Assembly (NCBI GenBank): GCA_934179675.1 | Contig: CAKPQS010000004.1 | Location: 1-57,910 of the forward strand | Direction: 5' to 3' | DNA length: 57,910 nt | From: an uncultured Bacilli bacterium | GTDB lineage: Bacteria; Bacillota_I; Bacilli_A; RF39; UBA660 | Shown here: positions 43,559 to 52,205 of the stretch, piece after piece | Numbering within the stretch: position 1 is the stretch's first letter | Layout of the letters: each line of letters begins with the position of its first letter | Position numbers and translations under genes: made by a program | Notes under the pieces: generated by a model | What the model saw: only the letters and a program-made list of their open reading frames with translations | Database searches by the model: none | What the model was told of the DNA's origin: nothing

Positions 43559-43766
43559 AACATACGAAGATAAAATAATGGAATTAGAATCTATAATTGC
43601 TGAATTAGAAAATGGTACATCAACTTTAGATGATTCATTTAAAAAATATAAAAAAGCAATGGATTTATTAAAATCATGTGATGAAGAATTAAAAAATGTT
43701 GAAGAAAAAGTAAGTAAAATTGTAGCAAATAATGGAGAACTAGAAGATTTTGAAATAAAAGACTAA
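43548..43766 (+). CDS. xseB: Exodeoxyribonuclease VII small subunit
   Basis: 72 residues, a helical hairpin with the family signature YEDKIMELESIIAELENGTSTLDDSF...YKKAMDLLKSCDEEL. Overlaps xseA by 11 nt; GGAGG in the xseA coding region serves as RBS. It binds the XseA coiled coil. Confidence 0.95.
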   Translation: MKNKTYEDKIMELESIIAELENGTSTLDDSFKKYKKAMDLLKSCDEELKNVEEKVSKIVANNGELEDFEIKD

Positions 43767-43850
43767 TAGTTCTTTTTTTGGTATTTTTTGTCTTAATAAA
43801 AAATTTATAAAAACCAATAATAATAATGTAGTCTGTTAGGAGATGAAATA

Positions 43851-44801
43851 GTGCATTTTAAAAAAGCCTTAATTATGCTTCTTCTATTAGTTATTATGCC
43901 ACTAAATATATATGCTTATTCTGATTATATCTATGCTGGAGGAGAAACTGTTGGTATAAAAGTTAATAGTTTAGGAATACTTGTTGTCGGAAAATATGAT
44001 ATTGGTAAAAAAACAGTATTACAAGTAGGAGATATAATTACTACAATTGACAATAAAACAATTAAATCAAGTACTGATTTTATTGGGGCAATTAAAAATA
44101 AGTCTGTTGTTAGTGTTGATTATATTAGAGGTAATAAAGAATACAAAACAGATTTAAATATTGTTTTAGAAAATGGAATATATAAATCGGGTTTATATGT
44201 AAAAGATAGCATAACAGGAATAGGAACATTAACATATATAGATCCAAAAACAGGACTATTTGGGGCTTTAGGGCATGAAATAATTGAAAAGACTACAGGG
44301 AAGTTATTTAATTCAAGTAGCGGTTCCATTTTTGAATCAACTATAACAGGAATAACAATGAGTTCAAAAGGAATACCAGGCGCAAAAAATGCAAAATACT
44401 ATGCTGATAATGTATTAGGAACAGTTTTTGAAAACACTAATAAGGGTATATTTGGTAATTATACAAGTACTTTACCAAATAAAAAATTATATAAAGTAGC
44501 GCCGTTTGATGAAATTGAGGTTGGAAATGCTAAAATATTAACAGTTTTAGATGGAACAAAAGTAGAAGAATTTGATATTGTGATCGAAAAAATTAATAAA
44601 AATGACATTAAAAATATTTTATTTCATATTTCCGATGAAAAATTAATACAAAAAACAGGTGGTATTGTTCAAGGTATGAGTGGTAGTCCAATAATTCAAG
44701 ATGATAAAATAATAGGTGCAGTAACACATGTTATCATTGATAATCCTGTAAAAGGATATGGCGTATATATTGGTTCGATGCTAGAAGAAGCAGAAAATTA
44801 G
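43851..44801 (+). CDS. spoIVB: SpoIVB-type serine peptidase (S55)
   Basis: 316 residues from GTG 43851 (AGGAGATGA upstream). Signal peptide/anchor (about 1-22), PDZ domain (about 35-105, VLQVGDIITTIDNK), then S55 peptidase with His in GALGHEI and the serine in VQGMSGSPI. SpoIVB is secreted from the forespore and triggers sigma-K activation by cleaving SpoIVFA, so it indicates sporulation. In many Firmicutes spo0A follows; here a pilus locus follows instead. The family length in Bacillus is longer (~425). Confidence 0.92.
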   Translation: MHFKKALIMLLLLVIMPLNIYAYSDYIYAGGETVGIKVNSLGILVVGKYDIGKKTVLQVGDIITTIDNKTIKSSTDFIGAIKNKSVVSVDYIRGNKEYKTDLNIVLENGIYKSGLYVKDSITGIGTLTYIDPKTGLFGALGHEIIEKTTGKLFNSSSGSIFESTITGITMSSKGIPGAKNAKYYADNVLGTVFENTNKGIFGNYTSTLPNKKLYKVAPFDEIEVGNAKILTVLDGTKVEEFDIVIEKINKNDIKNILFHISDEKLIQKTGGIVQGMSGSPIIQDDKIIGAVTHVIIDNPVKGYGVYIGSMLEEAEN

Positions 44802-44826
44802 AAGGATAAAATTCCTTCTTTTTTTT
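44800..44826 (+). terminator. Terminator of spoIVB
   Basis: AGAAGGA / TCCTTCT stem followed by T8. Confidence 0.85.
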
Positions 44827-44945
44827 GTAAATTTTTAATTTTTTCTTACTTTTTAATTTGACTTTCTTTATAATAAATAACCAAAAGAAGGTATTATTCA
44901 TTTTCTAAGGGTATTGATAATACAATTAGAATAGAGGTGTCTTGC

Positions 44946-45383
44946 TTGAACAAAGAATTAAAAAAACTAAGTAGAAAAGAATTACTTGAACTTTTACTTG
45001 AACAAACAAAAAGAATTGAAGAATTAGAAAATGAAATTGATAATTTAAATAAAAAATTAGAATCAAAAAAAGTAATTTTCAAAAATGCTGGTTCACTAGC
45101 AGATGCTGCACTTCAATTAAGTGGAATATTTAGTGTTGCTCAAGAAGCTGCTGATATTTATTTAAGTAATATAAAAGACTTAAAAGAAAAAGAGGAAAAA
45201 GAAATTGAAAATTTAAAAAATAAAATGTTAAAAGAAGCAGCACGAAAGTGCAAAAAAAGAGAAAAAGAAGCAAATGAATTTGTACAAAATGTTGAATTAG
45301 AGGTTAAGAATATTGTTAAAGAAAATCCAGAAATTAAATCAAAAGTAGAAGATTTGAGAAAATTTAAAGGTAGACGAAAATGA
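44946..45383 (+). CDS. Coiled-coil protein heading the pilus locus
   Basis: 145 residues from TTG 44946 (AGAGGTG six bases upstream; GTG 44937 lies inside that RBS). Two coiled coils (about 5-45 and 75-140) flank a more apolar middle (AGSLADAALQLSGIFSVAQEAADIYL). No signal or membrane segment. Its stop overlaps the signal peptidase ATG by 4 nt, tying it to the pilus genes. The design recalls DivIVA-like or AtpF-like cytoplasmic scaffold proteins; a role in positioning the secretion/assembly site is a guess. I do not recognise the family firmly. Confidence 0.65.
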   Translation: MNKELKKLSRKELLELLLEQTKRIEELENEIDNLNKKLESKKVIFKNAGSLADAALQLSGIFSVAQEAADIYLSNIKDLKEKEEKEIENLKNKMLKEAARKCKKREKEANEFVQNVELEVKNIVKENPEIKSKVEDLRKFKGRRK

Positions 45384-45946
45384 AAAAATATAATATTGAT
45401 GATATTGAAAATGAACTAAAAAGGGAAACATATAAATCTAAATATAATAGAATATTAAGGAGTACAATTTATGGCTTAATAATAGTAGCATCAATTGCAA
45501 CTATTATAGCATCATTACTAATGCCAATAGTTGAAATAAGTGGAACATCAATGTCACCTATTTTAAATGAAAACGAAATAGTAGTGAGTGTTAAAACTAA
45601 AAATATTAAAAAAGGAGATATTATTGCTTTTTATCATGGTAATAAAATATTAATCAAAAGAGTTATCGCATCAGCATCTGATTGGGTTTATATTGATAAT
45701 GATGGAAACGTAAATGTAAATGGAGAATTATTAAACGAAAACTATGCTCAAAATAAAATATTAGGTAATAGTGATGTTGAATTTCCTTTGCAGGTACAAG
45801 ATAATAAATGGTTTGTTTTAAGTGATAAAAGAGATATAACTATTGATTCTAGAAATAGTGAAATTGGTTGTATTAGCAATGATGATGTAATTGGAAAAAT
45901 AATTTTTAGGGTTTGGCCATTAAAAAAAATAGGTAGTGTAAATTAA
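45380..45946 (+). CDS. lepB: Signal peptidase I dedicated to pilus locus
   Basis: 188 residues: cytosolic N-terminus, one membrane helix (about 27-48), catalytic Ser in EISGTSMSPIL and the general-base Lys in KILIKRVIA, then SDKRDITIDSR box near the end (Gram-positive SipS type: single anchor). It removes signal peptides of exported proteins. Its place between the coiled-coil gene and the pilin genes suggests it processes the pilin precursors of this locus. Confidence 0.93.
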   Translation: MKKYNIDDIENELKRETYKSKYNRILRSTIYGLIIVASIATIIASLLMPIVEISGTSMSPILNENEIVVSVKTKNIKKGDIIAFYHGNKILIKRVIASASDWVYIDNDGNVNVNGELLNENYAQNKILGNSDVEFPLQVQDNKWFVLSDKRDITIDSRNSEIGCISNDDVIGKIIFRVWPLKKIGSVN

Positions 45947-45969
45947 AAATTTTTCAGGGAGGTTTTTAA

Positions 45970-48318
45970 ATGAAGTACTTAAAAAAAATTGTATATATAT
46001 TATGTTTATTGATTGCTACTGTTTGCCCTTTTTTAAGTGTTTATAGTGATAATATAGTACTTAACAATTATAAACAAGTAACAAGTCTTGGGGGTGAAAA
46101 TTGGGAAGGTAAAGATAGTGGCAAAGCTAAAAATGATAGTAGTGTTATTATTAGCAAAACTATATCCGAAACTAATTATAGTAGTAATAAAGATAATTTA
46201 GAAAACTATTTTGATATTACATTAAAAGTTCAAACAAGGACAAAAGCAGAAGAACCAGATTTAGCTGTTGTAATTGTTTTGGATATATCTAATACAATGA
46301 GCTATGTATTTAATGGAACTTCTAAAACAAGAATAAGTGCTGCCCAAGAAGCTGCAACTAATTTTATTAAAGAATTTGCAAATCGTTCATCTGGAAATAG
46401 TAAAATTACAAATCGAAAAATTGGTTTTGTTGCTTTTAATACAGATGCTCATAAAATATTTAATTTACAAGATTGTACTGATATAAATATAGCAAATACA
46501 TTAATATCTACAATGACTAATGAAACAAATAAAATAATATATAGTAATGATTATGCAAATAATCATAAAAGATTTACTAATATTGAAGCTGGATTAAAAA
46601 TGGCAGGCGATATGTTAGATAATTCAAATGCTAGTACTAAACATATTGTATTTCTATCTGATGGTTTTCCAACAACATATATTAATAATGGCTATATAGG
46701 ATATGATCCTTATGATAGTGCTGGTGATAGATTTTATGATAATACTTCAGGACAAAAAATACCTTGTTCTTATGGTGCTAGTTATAGTGATGAAGCAGCT
46801 ATAAGAGCAAGAAAAATGGCAACAAAAATAAAAACTAAAGGAATTAATATTTATTCAATAGGTGTTGATGTTGGCGGTCAAACAATAAAACAGTATATTG
46901 ATCAAACAAATGGAAAAGACTTTTCTGTTGTTGATAGAAGGTCAACTATTTATGAAATAGGAAGTGCTGATAGTTCTGATGCTTATAAAGAATGGTTAAA
47001 AAATAAGATTGGATCAAGTAATTATTGGGATGTAACAGATAAAAATGCTATGACATCAGCATTTAATAATATATTTAAAAAAATAATGGAAATATCAGAA
47101 GCAATTTGGGTTGCTGAAGATCCGATGAATGCATCAAGTAATGTTAAAAATATAGATTTTATCGGCATATATGATAAAAACAAAAATTTAAATGATAATG
47201 TTAATTTAAATAATAGTAATAATACGGCAAGTTATAATGATAAAGACAAAATAAATTGGGATTTAAAAAACTCAAAACCAACAGAAATAAAAAATGGAAA
47301 TGTAATATATTATGTATATGAATTACATTATAGAATAAGATTACAAAATGAATTATCATCTTTTGAAGAAATAGATAAAAATACTGGTAATTTTAAAATA
47401 TATGAAACAAATGGAAAGACAACACTTAATTATGTAATTAAAACAAATAAAACATCTACAAGTGGCCAACTTAATTTTCCAGTTCCAAGTATAGTAGGAT
47501 ATTTAGGAGAATTAGAATTTCAAAAAGTTTCTGCTTTAGGAGATAATTTTACTTTAGAAAATGCTGAATTTGAACTTGTACATTCTAAAGATTGTCCATG
47601 TCATAATGAAAGAAAACAGCCTTCTGATAGTACACTTTCATATACAGCTATTTCTAATACAAATGGATTAGTTAAATTTACTAATATCCCATCTGGACAT
47701 AAATATAAATTAAAAGAAAAAAATGCTCCTTATGGTCATATATTAAACGAATCTGAATATGATGTAGAAGTTGCTTATGATAAAACGATTCATAAAATTG
47801 AAGGTAATAAAATAATAAATGATTATATAAAAAGTAATTTAAATATTTCTAAAGAAGTTCAAGGTAATATAGAAAACTCTGGTACATTTAAATTTACATT
47901 AACTATTACATATAATGGAAAACCTGTAGTAGGTGAATATCCTTATAAAAAAGGAAATGAAACAGGTTATATTACTTTAGATAGTAATGGTAAAACAACA
48001 ATTTATTTAAAACATAATGAAACAATTTATATAGAGAATTTACCTTTTAATTCTAGTTTCAAAATAGAAGAATTAGAAACAGAAGGTTATGAGGTAAATT
48101 ACAAACTAAATGATAATAAAATTACTATTGGAAAAAATTTAAATGGTACATTAACTGATAAACCAAATAATATTAAATTTATTAATATTGGTGGTTATAT
48201 AATGCCTGAAACAGGAAGCTCAGGAATGTTAATTCTAGTAATAGCTGGAATTCTATTAACAGGAGGTTCAGTTATTAATATATGTTATATGTATTTTAAG
48301 AAAAAGAGAATAAGCTGA
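45970..48318 (+). CDS. Tip pilin / adhesin with VWA and SpaA/Cna-B domains, MPETG anchor
   Basis: 782 residues. Signal peptide (1-25), a von Willebrand A domain (about 95-375) with MIDAS DISNTM in place of DxSxS, two SpaA/Cna-B prealbumin-like domains (about 510-620 and 630-740), sorting motif MPETG near residue 744, a C-terminal membrane helix and basic tail KKKRIS. This is the architecture of sortase-pilus tip adhesins. A CPC motif (HSKDCPCHNE) in the first Cna-B domain is unusual. GGGAGG RBS. Confidence 0.9.
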   Translation: MKYLKKIVYILCLLIATVCPFLSVYSDNIVLNNYKQVTSLGGENWEGKDSGKAKNDSSVIISKTISETNYSSNKDNLENYFDITLKVQTRTKAEEPDLAVVIVLDISNTMSYVFNGTSKTRISAAQEAATNFIKEFANRSSGNSKITNRKIGFVAFNTDAHKIFNLQDCTDINIANTLISTMTNETNKIIYSNDYANNHKRFTNIEAGLKMAGDMLDNSNASTKHIVFLSDGFPTTYINNGYIGYDPYDSAGDRFYDNTSGQKIPCSYGASYSDEAAIRARKMATKIKTKGINIYSIGVDVGGQTIKQYIDQTNGKDFSVVDRRSTIYEIGSADSSDAYKEWLKNKIGSSNYWDVTDKNAMTSAFNNIFKKIMEISEAIWVAEDPMNASSNVKNIDFIGIYDKNKNLNDNVNLNNSNNTASYNDKDKINWDLKNSKPTEIKNGNVIYYVYELHYRIRLQNELSSFEEIDKNTGNFKIYETNGKTTLNYVIKTNKTSTSGQLNFPVPSIVGYLGELEFQKVSALGDNFTLENAEFELVHSKDCPCHNERKQPSDSTLSYTAISNTNGLVKFTNIPSGHKYKLKEKNAPYGHILNESEYDVEVAYDKTIHKIEGNKIINDYIKSNLNISKEVQGNIENSGTFKFTLTITYNGKPVVGEYPYKKGNETGYITLDSNGKTTIYLKHNETIYIENLPFNSSFKIEELETEGYEVNYKLNDNKITIGKNLNGTLTDKPNNIKFINIGGYIMPETGSSGMLILVIAGILLTGGSVINICYMYFKKKRIS

Positions 48319-48363
48319 CTCTTAAAAGATATGTATAATTCAAAATAAGAAAGGAAAAATAAA

Positions 48364-49785
48364 ATGAAAAAACTATTAAATTTAGTATTAGTAGTATGTT
48401 TACTATTAATAGGAATGATGCCTGTTTTTGCTGAAAATAATGGTAAAATAACTATTACAAATGCAGAAAATGGTAAAACTTATAAGATTTATGAAATGTT
48501 ACATCTAGAATCTTATAATGCTGAAAAAAATGCTTTCGCATATAAAGCAACTGCTAAATGGAAAGATTTTGTTGAAAGTGAAACTGGAAAGAAATATTTT
48601 GTAACAGACACTCAAGGCTATGTTACTTGGAAAGAAAATGCTAGTGTTGAAGAACTTGCTAAAGAAGCAATTAAATATGCCCAAGAAAAAAATATTGCTG
48701 CCGAAGACAGTAAAACTGCAACTACTACTGGTGCATTAGAATTTACTAATTTGGATTTAGGATATTATTTAGTTGATTCAACAATGGGTGCTTTATGTGG
48801 TTTAACAACAACTAAACCAAGTGCAAATGTAATTGAAAAAAATACTCCTCCAACAATTGAAAAAGAAGTTAAAGAAGATTCAACTGGCAATTATGGAAAA
48901 AGTAATACAGCTCAAACTGGCGATACTATTGAATTTAAAACAACAATAAACGCTAAAAAAGGAGCTAAAAATTATAAATTAGTTGATGAAATGACAACTG
49001 GTTTAACATTAAATCAAAATTCAATTGTCATTACAGTTGGTGATAAAACTCTTACTAAAGATACAGATTATACATTAACAACTACTGAACGCGGATTTAC
49101 TATTGAATTCAAAAATACATATCTTGAAACTATTACAGAAAATACTAAAATAGTTGTTACTTATAGTGCTTTATTAAATGAAAATGCAGTAATAGGTAAT
49201 ATTACTGATAAAGAATATGGGAAAGGTAACGATAACAGAACTATTCTTGAATATGGTAATAAACATAAAACAGAATATGATGAAACAAGAACATACACAT
49301 TTAGTTTTGATTTAGTTAAAACAGATAGTAACAAAATTCAACTTGAAGGTGCTGAATTTATCTTACTAGATAAAGAAAAAAAATTAATTCCTGTTATTAA
49401 AGTAGAAGGAAAAGATAATACTTACCGTATTGCTTTAGAAGGAGAAACAGGTGTTAATATAGTTGCTGGACACGTAACAATCGAAGGATTAGATGAAGAT
49501 ATTTATTATCTAAGAGAAGTTAAACAACCAGATGGTTATAATAAACTTGCAACTGATGTAGAAGTTAAAATGAGTGCAAACAATACTCCTGCAAAAACTA
49601 AAACTGAAAATAACATCATTACTTATGTTGAAGGTGGTATTCAAGTAGTAAATACTACAGGAACCGAATTACCATCAACAGGTGGATTTGGAACATTCAT
49701 GTTTATTCTTATGGGAACATTAACAGTTCTTGCATGTGGTATCTTACTAACAACAAAATTAAGAATATCAAAAATATCAGCTTAA
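48364..49785 (+). CDS. Major (backbone) pilin, SpaA-type isopeptide-forming, LPSTG
   Basis: 473 residues. Signal peptide ending about residue 23 (PVFA), N-terminal domain, middle domain with isopeptide-type D/K/N pattern (DTIEFKTTINAKKG, IEFKNTY), C-terminal Cna-B domain with E-box YLREVKQPDGY, sorting signal LPSTG at about 436-440, membrane helix and basic tail. The segment SANVIEKNTPP before the second domain likely holds the pilin-motif lysine for polymerisation. Codon usage is slightly less AT-biased than in neighbours, consistent with high expression. A hairpin follows at 49801. Confidence 0.9.
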   Translation: MKKLLNLVLVVCLLLIGMMPVFAENNGKITITNAENGKTYKIYEMLHLESYNAEKNAFAYKATAKWKDFVESETGKKYFVTDTQGYVTWKENASVEELAKEAIKYAQEKNIAAEDSKTATTTGALEFTNLDLGYYLVDSTMGALCGLTTTKPSANVIEKNTPPTIEKEVKEDSTGNYGKSNTAQTGDTIEFKTTINAKKGAKNYKLVDEMTTGLTLNQNSIVITVGDKTLTKDTDYTLTTTERGFTIEFKNTYLETITENTKIVVTYSALLNENAVIGNITDKEYGKGNDNRTILEYGNKHKTEYDETRTYTFSFDLVKTDSNKIQLEGAEFILLDKEKKLIPVIKVEGKDNTYRIALEGETGVNIVAGHVTIEGLDEDIYYLREVKQPDGYNKLATDVEVKMSANNTPAKTKTENNIITYVEGGIQVVNTTGTELPSTGGFGTFMFILMGTLTVLACGILLTTKLRISKISA

Positions 49786-49800
49786 TAATATAAAACATAT

Positions 49801-49828
49801 CAAGGTTAAGGCTTTAAGCCTTTCCTTG
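49801..49828 (+). promoter_or_regulatory. Hairpin between backbone pilin and sortase genes
   Basis: CAAGG...CCTTG with inner AAGGCTT/AAGCCTT, a strong stem lacking a T-run. It probably stabilises the pilin mRNA or weakens transcription into the sortase genes. Confidence 0.55.
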
Positions 49829-49862
49829 TATGCATATTATAAAAAAGGAAGTGAAAAGACTT

Positions 49863-50717
49863 ATGAAAAAGAATAAAACTACAATTATTATGGTATTATT
49901 TTTCTTCATAGGCCTAGCAATATTATTATATCCATCAATAAGTAATTACTATAATCAAAAAGTACAATCAAAAGCTATAGTTGACTATGAATCAATACTA
50001 AAAAACATTAAAAAAGAAGATTACACAGAATACTTTAATAAAGCAGATGAGTATAATAAAAAACTATTATCTATGAAAAGGCCATTATTAACATATAAAA
50101 CAATAAAAAATTATAATGAAATATTGAATTTAAATGGTCATGGAATGATTGGATATTTAACAATAGATAAAATAAAGGTTGAATTACCAATATATCATGG
50201 AACAAGTGCTGACGTATTAAGTAAAGCAGTAGGACATTTAGAAGGCACTAGTTTACCAGTCGGAGGGAAAGGTACACATAGTGTTTTATCAGCACATAGA
50301 GGATTACCATCATTTAGATTATTTACTGATTTAGATAAACTAGAAATAGGCGATACATTTGTTATTCAAGTACTTGATCAAACAATAACATATCAAATAG
50401 ATAAAATTACAATTGTAAAACCAAATCAAGTAAACAATTTAAAAATAGATAGTAATAATGACTATGTAACATTGCTTACATGTACACCTTATGGAATAAA
50501 TACTCATAGACTATTAGTACGAGGTAAAAGAATAGAAAACATTGAAAATAAAAAAAAATTTATAACAACTGAAGGATTTAAAATAAGTACTTTAGTAGTA
50601 ATGCCAATAGTCGCGCTACCAATAATATTTTGTTTATTGATAATAATATTATTAAAGCCAGTTGAAAAGAAAATTGACTATCAAAAATATATTTATCCAA
50701 AAGGAAAGGAAGAATGA
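49863..50717 (+). CDS. Class C (pilus-polymerising) sortase
   Basis: 284 residues from ATG 49863 (GGAAG ~9 nt upstream). N-terminal membrane helix, catalytic His in SAHRG (about 145), Cys in LLTCTPYG (about 207), Arg in HRLLVRGKR, and a second C-terminal membrane helix, all typical of class C sortases. A lid-like region precedes the core (KRPLLTYKT). It links backbone pilin subunits through their LPSTG motifs. Directly follows the pilin gene. Confidence 0.93.
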   Translation: MKKNKTTIIMVLFFFIGLAILLYPSISNYYNQKVQSKAIVDYESILKNIKKEDYTEYFNKADEYNKKLLSMKRPLLTYKTIKNYNEILNLNGHGMIGYLTIDKIKVELPIYHGTSADVLSKAVGHLEGTSLPVGGKGTHSVLSAHRGLPSFRLFTDLDKLEIGDTFVIQVLDQTITYQIDKITIVKPNQVNNLKIDSNNDYVTLLTCTPYGINTHRLLVRGKRIENIENKKKFITTEGFKISTLVVMPIVALPIIFCLLIIILLKPVEKKIDYQKYIYPKGKEE

Positions 50718-50720
50718 TTT

Positions 50721-51569
50721 ATGAAAAAAATAATATTTATTTTAATTATCTTTGTTATGTTTATAGGAAATATCAAAGCTGATAATATAGTTGATTTAAA
50801 TAAAAAAGGTAGTATTTCCATAAATTTAAAAGGCGAAAATAATATCGTTGGAGCAGAAATTCAAATAATACAAATAGGTAAAGTTAATATAATTAATAAT
50901 AATTTAGTATTTGAATATATTGATGAATTAAATGATTGTAATTATAAATTATCAGATGAAAATATCAAAAATATTGAAGTATGTATTCAAAATAAAAAAT
51001 TAAATGTAACAACTAAAATAACAGATAGCAATGGTAAAGTACTATTTGATAATTTAAATTTAGGAGTATATTATATTAAACAAACAAATAAAATTAAAAA
51101 TTTTTCTCAAATTGATCCAATATTAATTATGTTACCAAAAGAAATTAATAATTCATTTGAATATAATATTGATGCAAGTCCTAAAATAGAAATATTAGAT
51201 CTAACAGACATTAAAATAAAAAAAATATGGAATACAGACAAAAAAGATAAAATACTTAATCATGTAACAATTGAACTATATAAAGATAAAGAAAAAATTG
51301 AAACTGTTACATTAAATGAAGAAAATAATTGGGAAATAGTAATTGAAGGATTACCTAAAAGTGATAGTTATTCTGTAAAAGAAATTAATTTGCCAAAAGG
51401 TTATACTGTTACCTATAATTTAAATGAATATACATTTACAGTTACAAATACTCCATCATTAGTAGATACAGGTCAAATAACTTATGTATATAATATTATA
51501 TTATTTATAGGGATAATGCTAATTATAGTTGGTATTATATTAAAAAGAAGAGAAATAAATGAAAAGTAA
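50721..51569 (+). CDS. Minor (base or anchor) pilin with Cna-B domains, LVDTG motif
   Basis: 282 residues. Signal peptide (1-20), SpaA-like N-terminal half (GSISINLKGENNIVGAEIQI, LGVYYIKQT), then a Cna-B domain (about 158-240, ending YTFTVTNTP). The sorting motif is the variant LVDTG (about 247-251), followed by a membrane helix and KRREINEK tail. A different motif from the backbone suggests recognition by the second sortase downstream. Overlaps that sortase gene by 11 nt. Confidence 0.85.
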   Translation: MKKIIFILIIFVMFIGNIKADNIVDLNKKGSISINLKGENNIVGAEIQIIQIGKVNIINNNLVFEYIDELNDCNYKLSDENIKNIEVCIQNKKLNVTTKITDSNGKVLFDNLNLGVYYIKQTNKIKNFSQIDPILIMLPKEINNSFEYNIDASPKIEILDLTDIKIKKIWNTDKKDKILNHVTIELYKDKEKIETVTLNEENNWEIVIEGLPKSDSYSVKEINLPKGYTVTYNLNEYTFTVTNTPSLVDTGQITYVYNIILFIGIMLIIVGIILKRREINEK

Positions 51570-52155
51570 AATATTTATAATAATTGGTTCAATTATTACA
51601 TCTATATCATCAATATTTATTATTAATGATAAATATACTGAATATAATGCTGGTATAGAATCACAAAAAGTTTTGAATTTAATTGAAGAAAATTCTATTA
51701 TTAATGAAAATAATAATGAATTAGATACAATTAATATAGAAGGATATAACTACATAGGAACTATTAATATAGAAGGATATAACTACATAGGAACTATTAA
51801 TATACCAACATTAAATATTGATTTACCTGTAATGGATACTTGGGATTATAACAGATTAAAAAAAACGCCATGCCTATATTATGGAAATTCGATAGAAAGT
51901 ATGATAATATGTGCTCATTCTTATAAAACACATTTTAAAAATATAGGAAAATTAAAACAAGGAGATTATATAATATTTACTGATGTTCATGAAAAAAAAT
52001 ATATTTATAAAGTTGAAGAAGTTGAGATATTATCATCAACGGATGTCGATAAAATGATTAATAACAATTTTAATTTAACACTATATACATGTACAAGTGA
52101 TGGATTAAATAGAATAACAGTAAGATGCAATTTAATTAATAATTTGTCATTTTAA
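51559..52155 (+). CDS. Second sortase of the pilus locus, with duplicated N-terminal strand
   Basis: 198 residues. N-terminal membrane helix, catalytic His in ICAHSY, Cys in LYTCTSDG (about 178), Arg in NRITVRC; no C-terminal helix, unlike class C. It probably belongs to the class B/D-like housekeeping type that anchors the base pilin to peptidoglycan. Just before the core a 33-nt tandem duplication repeats INIEGYNYIGT twice, duplicating the first beta strand (YIGTINIP). The enzyme otherwise looks complete. Confidence 0.88.
   Translation: MKSKIFIIIGSIITSISSIFIINDKYTEYNAGIESQKVLNLIEENSIINENNNELDTINIEGYNYIGTINIEGYNYIGTINIPTLNIDLPVMDTWDYNRLKKTPCLYYGNSIESMIICAHSYKTHFKNIGKLKQGDYIIFTDVHEKKYIYKVEEVEILSSTDVDKMINNNFNLTLYTCTSDGLNRITVRCNLINNLSF
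51730..51795 (+). repeat. 33-nt perfect tandem duplication inside sortase gene
   Basis: Two identical 33-nt copies (51730-51762, 51763-51795) and the first 9 nt of a third. Eleven codons each, frame kept. Confidence 0.95.
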
Positions 52156-52205
52156 TAAATATATTATATAATATTATGTGTTTGTGTGTGAATTAGAGGT
52201 AATAT

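Noticed and set aside
43737..43780. Terminator after xseB
   Set aside because: GAACTA/TAGTTC followed by T7 is possible, but the loop is more than 25 nt, so it was not listed as a feature.
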